A DNA stretch of 64,000 nucleotides from Pseudocitrobacter corydidari (GTDB taxonomy: Bacteria; Pseudomonadota; Gammaproteobacteria; Enterobacterales; Enterobacteriaceae). The position numbers and the translations under genes were made by a program. The notes beneath the pieces are model-generated. The model was given only the letters and a program-made list of their open reading frames with translations. It made no database searches and was not told the DNA's origin. Every line of letters starts with the position of its first letter. Position 1 is the first letter of the stretch. The DNA lies in NCBI RefSeq assembly GCF_021172065.1, contig NZ_CP087880.1, forward strand, positions 989,111 through 1,053,110, in the 5' to 3' direction. Positions 27,886-38,350 of this stretch are shown one piece after another.

Positions 27886-28532
27886 AAAATACGCTCCTGG
27901 TGGACCCACACGGCGGCTTCAACGCGTGATTTCAGCTTCATTTTCTTCAGCATATGCTTCACGTGCACTTTCACCGTGCTTTCCGTGATATCAAGACGGC
28001 GGGCGATCATTTTGTTGGGCAGGCCCTGCGCAATCAGTTTCAGGATATCGCGCTCGCGCGGGGTAAGCTGATTGATATCGCGGTCTGAAGTGGCGCGGTT
28101 GGCGCGCAGGCTGGCAGCCAGAACGGGCGTTAATGCTTCGCTCAATACCATCTCACCGGCGGCGGCCTGTTGCAGCGCTTTCAGCAAATCTTCCGGTTCC
28201 ATATCTTTTAGCAGATAACCATCTGCGCCGCGCTTCAGGGCGGTGACCACATCTTCTTCATGGTTTGAGACACTGAACACCACTACGCGGCCAGAAAGGC
28301 TTTTCTCGCGCAGTTTGTCGAGTGTTTCCAGGCCATTCATGCCAGGCATATTGAGATCGAGCAGGATCAGATCGGGATCGAGCGTTTCAGCCAGTTCAAT
28401 GCCTTGCTCGCCATTGCTGGCTTCGCCAACGACCTGAATATCCGGCGCCATACTGATGAGCTGTTTTACGCCAGTACGGAGCATCGGATGATCGTCAATT
28501 AACAGGATAGTTGCCCGTTCCTGATTACTCAT
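27882..28532 (-). CDS. narL: Nitrate/nitrite response regulator NarL
   Basis: Two-component response regulator that switches on narG and narK and represses alternative anaerobic respiration genes in nitrate. It has 216 residues as in E. coli. The receiver domain has phospho-acceptor D59 in [13 protein letters not shown]. The LuxR-type helix-turn-helix is at [20 protein letters not shown]. The start ATG lies inside the 3' end of narX, with an eight-base overlap, so the two are co-translated. A longer in-frame opening extends into narX and is rejected. Confidence 0.97.
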   Translation of the reverse strand: MSNQERATILLIDDHPMLRTGVKQLISMAPDIQVVGEASNGEQGIELAETLDPDLILLDLNMPGMNGLETLDKLREKSLSGRVVVFSVSNHEEDVVTALKRGADGYLLKDMEPEDLLKALQQAAAGEMVLSEALTPVLAASLRANRATSDRDINQLTPRERDILKLIAQGLPNKMIARRLDITESTVKVHVKHMLKKMKLKSRVEAAVWVHQERIF

Positions 28533-30321
28533 GGATATCTCCTTGTTGAGTTGAGAGAGGTTTTTCAGGGATAAACGTAACCACGACTTCGGTGCCGCCG
28601 CTTTCACGGCGTCGAACCTGGCAGTCGCCGCGCAGGCTCTGCGCGCGGTCACGCATGATAATGAGTCCGTAATGGTTGCTGCGCTCGGCGTGAACCGGTA
28701 CGCCGCAGCCGTTGTCCGCCACCACCAGTTTGACCTGATTATCCTGCTGCGTGACGGTAACTTTGACTTCACTGGCCTGCGAATGCTTAAGGGAATTACT
28801 CAGCGCTTCGCGGGCGATCTGTAAGACGTGGATCGCCTGGTGAGACGGTACATAGCGCGGCGGCAATTGATAATCGAGCTGCACCGGGAAACCAAAGTGC
28901 GCGCTGTACTCCTGACAGCTGGCTTCCAGCGCCGGGCGTAATCCCGGCTCGGTGAGTTGTAGCCGGAACGTGGTGAGCAGCTCACGCAATTGCGCCCACG
29001 ATGTGTTCAGTTCGTTGCGAATTTGCCCCAGCAGCTCGCGGCTCTCTGGCGACAGGTCCGCGCCCTGCATTTGCAGGCAGCTCACCTGCATCTTCATACA
29101 GGAGAGCGATTGGGCGATGGAGTCATGCAGTTCGCGGGCGATGGTGGCGCGCTCTTCCATCACAATCAACTGTTGTTGCCGTTCCTGGTGTCGGTCGAGC
29201 GCCAGGGTCGCGGTCAACTGTTCCAGCAGTGTGTCGACCAGTTGCTGCTGATCGTGGCTGAGCTGGCGGCCATGCGGCAGGGTCGCCAGTAAAATACCGT
29301 ATTGATTATGGCTATCTGTTAAGCGCCATTTCAGCGTGCTGCCGCCGTCCGGCGTCAGGAGATCGTCACGCGGACACAGATAGCAGCCTTTATCATCGCA
29401 GGCCATGCCGGAATGGCAGCTGAATTCCTGATGATTCTCTTCATCTTCAATATCATAAACCCGTACTTCGATTTCACGCAGCGGCGTCAGGCCCTGCAAA
29501 CCATTCAACACGGGAGAAATGCGTTCACAAAGCGGGGCATTGGCGTGCAGGCGGCGATTGGCCTGCCACAGGAACGCGAGAATGGCATTTTTCTGTTCCA
29601 GCCCGGCGGTTTTTTCCTGTACCCGGCGTTCCAGCGATGCGTAACTTTCCGCCAGCTCTTCCGACATATTGTTCAGCGCCATGCCGAGGGTCGCCATTTC
29701 ATTGCGGCCGCTGATTTGCGCCCGCTGGGTAAAATCGCGATGACTTACCGCGCGCGCCATGCTCAGCAGTTGCTGCCACGGACGCAGCAGGCGGGCGCGC
29801 AGCCAGATAACGGTAAACAGCAGCAACAGCGCCATGATCGCCGCCATCGCACGGTGAACCCAAACGACGTGGTGAATACGTTTTTCTGTGGTGTGGTCAA
29901 ACGCCGTCACCAGTTGGTCGATACGGCCAACAAAATTCGCCACTTCACCCGCGACAACATCCTGGCTTTGCGCCTGGCGAATCCCCGGCGCGAGGCTGGA
30001 CTGCCAGTATTGTTGCAGGGCGAGTAGCTGCTCCTGCTGACCATCGCGGCGAGCAGCTTCAATGAGCTCCGGGCTAAATACGGTGGCGCGCATCTCATCA
30101 AATAAAGCATTGTCCTGTTCATCGACGGGAATGGCAGCAAGCAGGCGGTAGCTCTGCATACGCAGCGAGCCGGCTTTATTAATGGCGTGCGCGCTGCCCT
30201 GGACGCCGTCAACCAGGCGGCCAGAAGTGATCATGCCCGCTACGCCAATGGCGGTAGAGAGCAGGACGATGAGCGCCAGTTGATTAACCAGCGTCAGTGG
30301 TGTAAACAGACGTTTAAACAT
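28525..30321 (-). CDS. narX: Nitrate/nitrite sensor histidine kinase NarX
   Basis: Inner-membrane sensor of 598 residues, as in E. coli. Two membrane helices flank a periplasmic domain holding the nitrate-binding P-box [17 protein letters not shown] near residue 43. HAMP, a cysteine-bearing central module ([11 protein letters not shown]) and the HPK7 transmitter follow: H-box [14 protein letters not shown] near 399, N-box [12 protein letters not shown]-box VADNGCGVP. It phosphorylates NarL. It is divergent from narK. Confidence 0.97.
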   Translation of the reverse strand: MFKRLFTPLTLVNQLALIVLLSTAIGVAGMITSGRLVDGVQGSAHAINKAGSLRMQSYRLLAAIPVDEQDNALFDEMRATVFSPELIEAARRDGQQEQLLALQQYWQSSLAPGIRQAQSQDVVAGEVANFVGRIDQLVTAFDHTTEKRIHHVVWVHRAMAAIMALLLLFTVIWLRARLLRPWQQLLSMARAVSHRDFTQRAQISGRNEMATLGMALNNMSEELAESYASLERRVQEKTAGLEQKNAILAFLWQANRRLHANAPLCERISPVLNGLQGLTPLREIEVRVYDIEDEENHQEFSCHSGMACDDKGCYLCPRDDLLTPDGGSTLKWRLTDSHNQYGILLATLPHGRQLSHDQQQLVDTLLEQLTATLALDRHQERQQQLIVMEERATIARELHDSIAQSLSCMKMQVSCLQMQGADLSPESRELLGQIRNELNTSWAQLRELLTTFRLQLTEPGLRPALEASCQEYSAHFGFPVQLDYQLPPRYVPSHQAIHVLQIAREALSNSLKHSQASEVKVTVTQQDNQVKLVVADNGCGVPVHAERSNHYGLIIMRDRAQSLRGDCQVRRRESGGTEVVVTFIPEKPLSTQQGDIHE

Positions 30322-30388
30322 ATACAGCAGGATCCCTGACGGGGTGGCTCCCCGGTAGTGGCGTTATTTTCGGCTATCGCCTGGAGTA

Positions 30389-30415
30389 TACCCATACCCC
30401 TAAAGGATTACCCCT
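30389..30415 (+). promoter_or_regulatory. Cluster of NarL heptamers upstream of narK
   Basis: TACCCAT (30389), TACCCCT (30395) and TACCCCT (30409) all fit the NarL consensus TACYNMT. A further TACTCAT lies at 30505. The cluster is 150-210 bases upstream of the predicted narK start, as in E. coli, where looping with IHF activates narK. Confidence 0.65.
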
Positions 30416-30557
30416 TAATTGCCATGATAGTAGAGATGTTCGCAAGGGAGGAGTATATCCCTTTCAGCCATGTGAAATATCAGGTCTTTTTACGCAATAT
30501 CGTCTACTCATAAAGGGTCATGATAGATTTTTGCGCAGAATAATGACGACTTTTCCT

Positions 30558-30598
30558 TTGATTTATATCAACTTACCTCACGGTGTAAACCCTATTGT
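30558..30598 (+). promoter_or_regulatory. narK promoter with FNR box
   Basis: TTGAT-TTAT-ATCAA (30558-30571) is a perfect FNR site centred at 30564.5. A -10 candidate TATTGT is at 30593-30598, predicting a start near 30606 and an FNR position of about -41.5, the class II arrangement. Confidence 0.8.
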
Positions 30599-30631
30599 GC
30601 CAAGGGTTGATATTAATAATCAGAGGTGTCT

Positions 30632-32023
30632 ATGAGTCACTCAACTACCCCGGAACGGGCAAGCGGCGCTGTTATTACTGAATGGCGCCCGGAAGATCCC
30701 GAATTTTGGCAGTCGCGCGGTCACCGCGTCGCCAGCCGAAATTTATGGATTTCCGTCCCGTGCTTGCTGTTGGCGTTCTGTGTGTGGATGTTGTTTAGTG
30801 CCGTGGCGGTGAATTTACCGAAAGTCGGCTTCCAGTTTACTACCGATCAATTGTTTATGCTGACGGCGCTGCCATCGGTGTCGGGCGCGCTGCTGCGTGT
30901 GCCTTACTCCTTTATGGTACCGCTGGTGGGCGGTCGCCGCTGGACGGCGTTCAGTACCGGGATCCTGATAATCCCTTGCGTGTGGTTAGGTTTTGCGGTG
31001 CAGGATACCTCTACGCCGTTTAGTACCTTTATCATTATCTCTCTGCTGTGTGGTTTTGCAGGCGCGAACTTCGCATCCAGCATGGCGAACATCAGCTTCT
31101 TCTTCCCGAAAGAGAAACAGGGCGGGGCGCTGGGCATTAACGGCGGCCTGGGCAACATGGGCGTGAGCGTTATGCAGTTGGTTGCACCGCTGGCGATTTC
31201 CCTCTCTATCTTTGCGGCGTTTGGTAGCCAGGGCGTTGAACAGCCGGATGGCACTCAGCTTTATCTGGCGAATGCGGCGTGGATTTGGGTGCCGTTCCTG
31301 GCCATCTTTACCCTCGCAGCCTGGTTTGGCATGAACGAGCTGGCAGCGTCGAAAGCGTCTCTGCGCGAGCAGTTACCGGTTCTGAAACGCGGCCACCTGT
31401 GGATCATGAGCCTGCTGTATCTGGCAACCTTCGGTTCGTTTATCGGTTTCTCTGCCGGTTTCGCGATGCTGTCGAAAACCCAGTTCCCGGAAGTGCAGAT
31501 CCTGCATTACGCCTTCTTCGGTCCGTTTATCGGCGCGCTGGCACGTTCTGCGGGCGGGGCGATTTCCGACCGTCTGGGCGGGACGCGGGTTACGCTGGTT
31601 AACTTTATCCTGATGGCGGTCTTCAGTGCGCTGCTGTTTATGACCCTGCCTGCGGATGGCGTGGGCGGCAACTTCACCGCGTTCTTCGCCGTCTTCCTCG
31701 TGCTGTTCCTGACCGCCGGTCTGGGTAGCGGTTCCACCTTCCAGATGATCTCCGTTATCTTCCGTAAGCTGACGATGGATCGTGTTAAAGCGGAAGGCGG
31801 CTCTGAAGAGAAAGCGATGCGTGAAGCCGCAACCGATACGGCGGCCGCGCTGGGCTTTATCTCCGCGATTGGCGCAATCGGCGGCTTCTTTATTCCAAAA
31901 GCTTTCGGTACGTCTCTGGAATTAACCGGTTCTCCGGCTGGGGCGATGAAAGTCTTCCTCGTGTTCTATATTGCCTGCGTGTTTATTACGTGGGTGGTAT
32001 ACGGGCGTAAAACTAAAAAATAA
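30632..32023 (+). CDS. narK: Nitrate/nitrite antiporter NarK
   Basis: Major facilitator inner-membrane protein that takes up nitrate and expels nitrite for the respiratory reductase. It has 463 residues from ATG, identical in length to E. coli; a GTG six bases upstream is less well placed relative to GAGG. Twelve membrane helices include the nitrate signature INGGLGNMGVSVMQLV near residue 170 and its counterpart TAGLGSGSTFQMI near 365. A terminator separates it from narG. Confidence 0.97.
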   Translation: MSHSTTPERASGAVITEWRPEDPEFWQSRGHRVASRNLWISVPCLLLAFCVWMLFSAVAVNLPKVGFQFTTDQLFMLTALPSVSGALLRVPYSFMVPLVGGRRWTAFSTGILIIPCVWLGFAVQDTSTPFSTFIIISLLCGFAGANFASSMANISFFFPKEKQGGALGINGGLGNMGVSVMQLVAPLAISLSIFAAFGSQGVEQPDGTQLYLANAAWIWVPFLAIFTLAAWFGMNELAASKASLREQLPVLKRGHLWIMSLLYLATFGSFIGFSAGFAMLSKTQFPEVQILHYAFFGPFIGALARSAGGAISDRLGGTRVTLVNFILMAVFSALLFMTLPADGVGGNFTAFFAVFLVLFLTAGLGSGSTFQMISVIFRKLTMDRVKAEGGSEEKAMREAATDTAAALGFISAIGAIGGFFIPKAFGTSLELTGSPAGAMKVFLVFYIACVFITWVVYGRKTKK

Positions 32024-32042
32024 GTATGACTTTTTGATTATC

Positions 32043-32069
32043 AGGCGCGAGGAATCGCGCCTTTTTTTT
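32043..32069 (+). terminator. Rho-independent terminator of narK
   Basis: AGGCGCGA/TCGCGCCT stem, GGAA loop, eight T residues. Confidence 0.9.
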
Positions 32070-32109
32070 GACCAGAGAAAAGGCGGTATGCCGACGGATA
32101 AAAATCATC

Positions 32110-32273
32110 TACCCCTTAATACCATTAACATCTCTACATGCAATGTTAAATCGCAAAATAACGATAAAAAACCTTATATAACAGTGGGTTAAAAAACAAA
32201 AAATACTACCACCAAGGTGGTATATGTAAAATTCTGTGTGATTACTAAGCCGTTTCATCTTGATCCCCATCAA
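32110..32273 (+). promoter_or_regulatory. narG control region: NarL heptamer and FNR box
   Basis: TTGAT-CCCC-ATCAA (32260-32273) is a perfect FNR box, predicting a narG start near 32308 and a leader of about 57 nt. TACCCCT at 32110-32116 fits NarL, about 195 bases upstream of that start, as in E. coli. The palindrome TACCACC-AA-GGTGGTA at 32203-32220 may also be a NarL-type site. Confidence 0.75.
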
Positions 32274-32364
32274 TTCCCTTCTTCTTTCAGAGCGTTAATT
32301 TCGCTGCAAATTCAGCAATGTCGATTTATCAGAGAGCCGACAGGCTCCAAACAGGAGAGACCCG

Positions 32365-35300
32365 ATGAGTAAATTCCTGGACCGGTTTCGCTACTTCAAA
32401 CAGAAGGGTGAAACTTTTGCCGATGGGCACGGACAGATTCTGAATACCAACCGGGATTGGGAAGATGGATACAGAAGCCGCTGGCAGCATGACAAAGTCG
32501 TACGTTCTACCCACGGGGTGAACTGCACCGGTTCATGCAGCTGGAAAATCTACGTAAAAAATGGCCTCGTGACCTGGGAAACCCAGCAGACCGACTATCC
32601 GCGCACCCGCCCGGATTTGCCTAACCACGAGCCACGCGGCTGCCCTCGCGGCGCCAGCTACTCCTGGTACCTCTACAGCGCCAACCGCCTGAAATATCCT
32701 CTGATGCGCAAACGCCTGATGAAAATGTGGCGTGAAGCGAAAGTGCAGCACAGCGATCCGGTTGATGCATGGGCGTCCATCATCGAAGATTCTGATAAAG
32801 CCAAAAGCTTCAAACAGGCGCGTGGTCGCGGCGGTTTCGTGCGCTCCTCCTGGCAGGAAGTGAATGAGCTGATTGCAGCGTCTAACGTCTATACCGTCAA
32901 AACCTACGGCCCTGACCGCGTGGCAGGCTTCTCGCCGATCCCGGCGATGTCGATGGTCTCTTACGCCTCCGGCGCGCGTTATCTGTCGCTGATTGGCGGT
33001 ACCTGCCTGAGCTTCTACGACTGGTACTGTGACTTACCGCCAGCCTCGCCGCAAACCTGGGGCGAGCAGACGGACGTACCGGAATCGGCTGACTGGTATA
33101 ACTCTAACTACATCATCGCCTGGGGCTCTAACGTGCCGCAGACGCGTACCCCGGATGCCCACTTCTTCACTGAAGTGCGTTACAAAGGGACCAAAACCGT
33201 AGCCATTACCCCGGACTACGCTGAAATCGCCAAACTGTGCGATCTGTGGCTGGCGCCGAAGCAGGGTACCGACGCCGCGATGGCGCTGGCGATGGGCCAC
33301 GTGATGCTGCGTGAATTCCACCTCGACAAACCGAGCCAGTACTTCACCGACTACGTTCGCCGTTACACCGACATGCCAATGCTGGTGATGCTGGAAGAGC
33401 GTGACGGTTACTACGCGGCGGGCCGCATGCTGCGTGCCGCCGATCTGGTCGATGCGCTGGGTCAGGAAAAGAATCCGGAATGGAAAACCGTCGCCTATGA
33501 CGAACAGGGTGACATGACCGCGCCGAACGGCTCTATCGGTTTCCGCTGGGGCGATAAAGGTAAATGGAACCTCGAGCAGCGTGACGGTAAAACAGGTGAA
33601 GACGTACAGCTGCGTCTGAGCCTGCTGGGCAGCCACGATGACATCGCGCAGGTTGGTTTCCCGTACTTTGGCGGCGAAGGCACCGAGCACTTCCAGAGCG
33701 TTGAGCTGGAAAATATCCTGCTGCACAAACTGCCGGTAAAACGTGTTCAACTGGCCGATGGCAGCACCGCGCTGGTGACCACTGTTTATGACCTGACACT
33801 GGCGAACTATGGCCTGGAACGCGGTCTGAACGATGAAAACTGCGCCACCAGCTACGACGACATGAAGGCCTACACCCCGGCCTGGGCGGAGAAAGTGACG
33901 GGCGTTTCCCGCGCGCACATCATCCGCGTCGCGCGCGAGTTTGCGGATAACGCCGATAAGACCCATGGTCGTTCGATGATCATCGTCGGTGCCGGTCTGA
34001 ACCACTGGTATCACCTGGACATGAACTACCGTGGTCTGATCAACATGCTGATCTTCTGCGGTTGCGTCGGCCAGAGCGGCGGCGGCTGGGCACACTATGT
34101 GGGCCAGGAAAAACTGCGTCCGCAAACCGGCTGGCAGCCGCTGGCATTTGCTCTCGACTGGCAGCGTCCGGCGCGTCACATGAACAGCACCTCGTACTTC
34201 TATAACCACTCCAGCCAGTGGCGTTACGAGACCGTCACGGCGGAAGAGTTGCTGTCACCGCTGGCGGACAAATCCCGCTATACCGGCCACATGATTGACT
34301 TCAACGTGCGTGCTGAACGTATGGGCTGGCTGCCGTCTGCGCCGCAGTTAGGCACTAACCCGCTGCGTATCGCCGAAGAAGCGGAAAAAGCGGGCATGAA
34401 TCCGGTGGATTACACCGTGAAGTCCCTGAAAGAGGGCTCTATTCGCTTTGCGGCTGAACAGCCGGAAAACGGTAAAAACCACCCGCGTAACATGTTCATC
34501 TGGCGTTCTAACCTGCTGGGCTCCTCCGGTAAAGGCCATGAGTTCATGCTGAAATATCTGCTGGGTACCGAGCACGGTATTCAGGGGAAAGATCTCGGCA
34601 AACAGGGCGGCGTGAAACCGGAAGAAGTGGAATGGCAGGACAACGGCCTCGACGGCAAACTGGATCTGGTGGTCACGCTGGACTTCCGTCTGTCGAGCAC
34701 CTGCCTCTACTCTGACATCGTGCTGCCAACGGCGACCTGGTATGAAAAAGACGACATGAATACCTCGGATATGCATCCGTTTATTCATCCGCTGTCTGCC
34801 GCGGTTGACCCGGCCTGGGAATCGAAAAGCGACTGGGAAATCTACAAAGGTATCGCGAAGAAATTCTCGGAAGTGTGTGTCGGTCATTTAGGCAAAGAAA
34901 CTGACGTGGTGACGCTGCCCATTCAGCACGACTCCGCCGCCGAACTGGCGCAGCCGCTGGATGTGAAAGACTGGAAAAAAGGCGAGTGTGACCTGATCCC
35001 AGGCAAAACCGCCCCGCACATTCTGACCGTTGAGCGTGACTACCCGGCAACGTACGAGCGCTTCACCTCTATCGGCCCGCTGATGGAGAAAATCGGTAAC
35101 GGTGGTAAAGGTATCGCCTGGAACACCCAGAGCGAGATGGACCTGCTGCGTAAGCTCAACTACACCAAAGCGGATGGCCCGGCGAAAGGCCAGCCGATGC
35201 TGAACACGGCGATTGATGCGGCAGAGATGATCCTGACGCTGGCACCGGAAACTAACGGGCAGGTTGCTGTGAAGGCGTGGGCCGCACTCGGTGAGTTTAC

Positions 35301-36108
35301 CGGTCGTGACCATAAACACCTGGCGCTGAATAAAGAAGACGAGAAAATTCGTTTCCGCGATATTCAGGCGCAGCCGCGCAAAATCATCTCCAGCCCGACC
35401 TGGTCCGGCCTTGAAGATGAGCACGTTTCTTATAACGCCGGTTACACCAACGTTCACGAGCTGATCCCGTGGCGTACGCTCTCTGGCCGTCAGCAGCTGT
35501 ATCAGGATCACCAGTGGATGCGTGATTTCGGTGAAAGCCTGCTGGTTTACCGTCCGCCGATCGACACCCGTTCGGTAAAAGAAGTGATGGGCCAGAAATC
35601 TAACGGTAATCCGGAAAAAGCGCTCAACTTCCTGACGCCGCACCAGAAGTGGGGGATCCACTCCACCTACAGTGACAACCTGCTGATGCTGACCTTAGGT
35701 CGCGGCGGCCCGGTAGTATGGATGAGCGAAGTTGATGCCAAATCGCTGGGTATTGCGGATAACGACTGGATTGAAGTCTTCAACAGCAACGGCGCGTTAA
35801 CTGCCCGTGCGGTTGTCAGCCAGCGTGTGCCGGAAGGGATGACCATGATGTACCACGCGCAGGAACGTATCGTGAACCTGCCGGGTTCAGAAATCACCAG
35901 CCAGCGCGGCGGTATTCATAACTCGGTGACGCGTATCACGCCGAAACCGACGCACATGATTGGCGGCTATGCGCAGCTGGCCTACGGCTTTAACTACTAC
36001 GGCACCGTCGGCTCGAACCGCGATGAGTTTGTTGTAGTACGTAAGATGAAGAACATTGACTGGTTGGATGGCGAAGGCAATGACCAGGTACAGGAGAGCG
36101 TAAAATGA
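32365..36108 (+). CDS. narG: Respiratory nitrate reductase A alpha subunit NarG
   Basis: Catalytic bis-MGD molybdenum subunit of the membrane-bound, quinol-linked nitrate reductase facing the cytoplasm; 1247 residues as in E. coli. FS0 cluster ligands H50, C54, C58 (STHGVNCTGSCSW) and C93 (RGCPRG) are all present. There is no cleavable Tat signal, consistent with the cytoplasmic location; the N-terminus keeps only a vestigial motif. Its stop overlaps narH by four bases. Expression should require anaerobiosis (FNR) and nitrate (NarL). Confidence 0.98.
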   Translation: MSKFLDRFRYFKQKGETFADGHGQILNTNRDWEDGYRSRWQHDKVVRSTHGVNCTGSCSWKIYVKNGLVTWETQQTDYPRTRPDLPNHEPRGCPRGASYSWYLYSANRLKYPLMRKRLMKMWREAKVQHSDPVDAWASIIEDSDKAKSFKQARGRGGFVRSSWQEVNELIAASNVYTVKTYGPDRVAGFSPIPAMSMVSYASGARYLSLIGGTCLSFYDWYCDLPPASPQTWGEQTDVPESADWYNSNYIIAWGSNVPQTRTPDAHFFTEVRYKGTKTVAITPDYAEIAKLCDLWLAPKQGTDAAMALAMGHVMLREFHLDKPSQYFTDYVRRYTDMPMLVMLEERDGYYAAGRMLRAADLVDALGQEKNPEWKTVAYDEQGDMTAPNGSIGFRWGDKGKWNLEQRDGKTGEDVQLRLSLLGSHDDIAQVGFPYFGGEGTEHFQSVELENILLHKLPVKRVQLADGSTALVTTVYDLTLANYGLERGLNDENCATSYDDMKAYTPAWAEKVTGVSRAHIIRVAREFADNADKTHGRSMIIVGAGLNHWYHLDMNYRGLINMLIFCGCVGQSGGGWAHYVGQEKLRPQTGWQPLAFALDWQRPARHMNSTSYFYNHSSQWRYETVTAEELLSPLADKSRYTGHMIDFNVRAERMGWLPSAPQLGTNPLRIAEEAEKAGMNPVDYTVKSLKEGSIRFAAEQPENGKNHPRNMFIWRSNLLGSSGKGHEFMLKYLLGTEHGIQGKDLGKQGGVKPEEVEWQDNGLDGKLDLVVTLDFRLSSTCLYSDIVLPTATWYEKDDMNTSDMHPFIHPLSAAVDPAWESKSDWEIYKGIAKKFSEVCVGHLGKETDVVTLPIQHDSAAELAQPLDVKDWKKGECDLIPGKTAPHILTVERDYPATYERFTSIGPLMEKIGNGGKGIAWNTQSEMDLLRKLNYTKADGPAKGQPMLNTAIDAAEMILTLAPETNGQVAVKAWAALGEFTGRDHKHLALNKEDEKIRFRDIQAQPRKIISSPTWSGLEDEHVSYNAGYTNVHELIPWRTLSGRQQLYQDHQWMRDFGESLLVYRPPIDTRSVKEVMGQKSNGNPEKALNFLTPHQKWGIHSTYSDNLLMLTLGRGGPVVWMSEVDAKSLGIADNDWIEVFNSNGALTARAVVSQRVPEGMTMMYHAQERIVNLPGSEITSQRGGIHNSVTRITPKPTHMIGGYAQLAYGFNYYGTVGSNRDEFVVVRKMKNIDWLDGEGNDQVQESVK

Positions 36109-37643
36109 AAATTCGTTCACAAGTCGGCATGGTGCTGAATCTGGATAAGTGCATCGGTTGCCACACCTGTTCAGTCACCTGTAAAAACGTCTGGACCAGC
36201 CGTGAAGGCGTGGAGTACGCGTGGTTCAATAACGTGGAAACCAAGCCGGGTCAGGGCTTCCCGACCGACTGGGAAAACCAGGAAAAATATAAAGGCGGTT
36301 GGATCCGCAAAATCAACGGCAAAATCCAGCCGCGCATGGGTAACCGTGCGCTGCTGCTGGGTAAAATCTTCGCCAACCCGCATCTGCCGGGCCTTGACGA
36401 TTACTACGAGCCGTTTGATTTTGATTACCAGAACCTGCACACCGCGCCGGAAGGCACGAAGGTGCAGCCGATTGCTCGCCCACGCTCGCTGATTACCGGG
36501 AAGCGGTTGGCGAAAATCGAGAAGGGCCCGAACTGGGAAGATGACCTGGGCGGCGAGTTTGAGAAGCTGTCGAAAGACAAAAACTTCGAGAACATGCAGA
36601 AGGCGATGTACGGCCAGTTCGAAAACACCTTCATGATGTACCTGCCGCGTCTGTGCGAGCACTGCCTGAACCCGGCCTGTGCGGCAACCTGCCCGAGCGG
36701 TGCTATCTATAAGCGTGAAGAAGACGGCATCGTGCTGATCGACCAGGATAAGTGCCGCGGCTGGCGTATGTGTATTACCGGCTGCCCGTACAAAAAAATC
36801 TACTTCAACTGGAAGAGCGGCAAATCTGAGAAGTGCATTTTCTGCTACCCGCGTATCGAAGCCGGTCAGCCGACCGTGTGTTCCGAAACCTGCGTGGGTC
36901 GTATCCGTTATCTGGGCGTGCTGCTCTATGATGCGGACGCGATTGAACATGCCGCCAGCACCGAGAACGAGAAAGATCTCTATCAGCGTCAGCTGGAGGT
37001 GTTCCTCGATCCGAACGATCCGAAAGTGATTGAGCAGGCGCTGAAAGATGGCATTCCGCAGGGCGTGATCGAAGCGGCCCAGCAGTCTCCGGTGTACAAA
37101 ATGGCCGTTGACTGGAAGCTGGCGCTGCCGCTGCACCCGGAATACCGTACGCTGCCGATGGTGTGGTACGTGCCGCCGCTGTCTCCGATTCAGTCGGCTG
37201 CGGATGCGGGCGAACTGGGCAGCAACGGCATTCTGCCGGATGTCGAAAGCCTGCGTATTCCGGTTCAGTATCTGGCGAACCTGCTGACTGCTGGCGATAC
37301 CCAGCCGGTACTGCTGGCGCTGAAACGTATGCTGGCGATGCGCCACTTCAAACGTGCGGAAAACGTCGACGGCGTGGTAGATACCCGCGCCCTGGAAGAA
37401 GTTGGCCTGACCGAAGCGCAGGCGCAGGAGATGTATCGCTACCTGGCTATCGCCAACTACGAAGACCGTTTCGTGGTGCCGAGCAGCCACCGCGAGCAGG
37501 CGCGTGAAGCCTTCCCGGAAAAAAGCGGTTGTGGTTTCAGCTTCGGCGATGGTTGCCACGGTTCAGACAGCAAATTCAACCTGTTCAACAGCCGCCGCAT
37601 CGATGCTATCGATGTGAGCAGCAAAACGGAGCCGCACGCATGA
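36105..37643 (+). CDS. narH: Respiratory nitrate reductase A beta subunit NarH
   Basis: Iron-sulfur electron-transfer subunit that carries electrons from NarI heme to NarG; 512 residues as in E. coli. Four cysteine groups bind FS1-FS4: CIGCHTCSVTCKNVW at the N-terminus, CEHCLNPACAATCPSGA, CRGWRMCITGCPYKK (tryptophan replaces a cysteine, marking the [3Fe-4S] cluster) and CIFCYPRIEAGQPTVC. Overlaps narG and narJ by four bases each. Confidence 0.98.
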   Translation: MKIRSQVGMVLNLDKCIGCHTCSVTCKNVWTSREGVEYAWFNNVETKPGQGFPTDWENQEKYKGGWIRKINGKIQPRMGNRALLLGKIFANPHLPGLDDYYEPFDFDYQNLHTAPEGTKVQPIARPRSLITGKRLAKIEKGPNWEDDLGGEFEKLSKDKNFENMQKAMYGQFENTFMMYLPRLCEHCLNPACAATCPSGAIYKREEDGIVLIDQDKCRGWRMCITGCPYKKIYFNWKSGKSEKCIFCYPRIEAGQPTVCSETCVGRIRYLGVLLYDADAIEHAASTENEKDLYQRQLEVFLDPNDPKVIEQALKDGIPQGVIEAAQQSPVYKMAVDWKLALPLHPEYRTLPMVWYVPPLSPIQSAADAGELGSNGILPDVESLRIPVQYLANLLTAGDTQPVLLALKRMLAMRHFKRAENVDGVVDTRALEEVGLTEAQAQEMYRYLAIANYEDRFVVPSSHREQAREAFPEKSGCGFSFGDGCHGSDSKFNLFNSRRIDAIDVSSKTEPHA

Positions 37644-38350
37644 TTGAGCTACTCGTCATCTCGCGTCTGCTCGAATACCCGGATGCTGCCCTGTGGCAGC
37701 ATCAGGACGAAGTTTTCGAGGCTCTCGCGTCTTCAGCAAAACTCGACAAAGAGGATGCCCAGAAACTGGGCGTTTTCCTGCGCGATTTGACTGCGCAGGA
37801 TCTTCTCGATGTTCAGGCGAACTACAGCGAATTGTTCGACCGTGGCCGCGCCACGTCGCTGCTGCTGTTCGAACACGTTCATGGGGAATCCCGCGATCGC
37901 GGTCAGGCGATGGTTGACCTGATGAACCAGTATGAGCAGCACGGTTTGCAGCTGGATAGCCGCGAACTGCCGGACCATCTGCCGCTGTATCTGGAATATC
38001 TCGCTCAGTTGCCGGAAAGCGAAGCCATTGGCGGATTGCAGGATATTGCGCCGATTCTGGCGCTGTTAAGCGCGCGTCTGACCCAGCGTGAAAGTCGTTA
38101 TGCGGTGCTGTTTGATACGTTGCTGAAAATGGCGCACAGCGAAGTGGACAGCGACAAAGTCGCCGAAAAAATCGCTGATGAAGCGCGCGATGATACGCCA
38201 CAGGCGCTGGACGCAGTCTGGGAAGAAGAACAGGTGAAATTCTTCGCCGACCAGGGCTGCGGCGAGTCTGAAATTGCGGCTCACCAACGCCGGTTTGCGG
38301 GGGCTGTCGCGCCGCAATATCTGAATATCTCTAACGGAGGAGAGCGATAA
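37640..38350 (+). CDS. narJ: Nitrate reductase A assembly chaperone NarJ
   Basis: TorD/NarJ-family chaperone needed for cofactor insertion into NarG and membrane attachment of NarGH; not part of the final enzyme. It has 236 residues, the E. coli length, from the ATG overlapping the narH stop (ATGA). Mostly helical and acidic; the family core is at [21 protein letters not shown] longer frame opening inside narH is rejected. Confidence 0.97.
   Translation: MIELLVISRLLEYPDAALWQHQDEVFEALASSAKLDKEDAQKLGVFLRDLTAQDLLDVQANYSELFDRGRATSLLLFEHVHGESRDRGQAMVDLMNQYEQHGLQLDSRELPDHLPLYLEYLAQLPESEAIGGLQDIAPILALLSARLTQRESRYAVLFDTLLKMAHSEVDSDKVAEKIADEARDDTPQALDAVWEEEQVKFFADQGCGESEIAAHQRRFAGAVAPQYLNISNGGER

Noticed and set aside
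33034..34209. 391-residue minus-strand frame
   Set aside because: Antisense to narG; no domain or ribosome site.
36171..37559. 462-residue minus-strand frame
   Set aside because: Lies wholly antisense to narH, which has all its cluster ligands and exact family length; the long antisense opening comes from codon composition.
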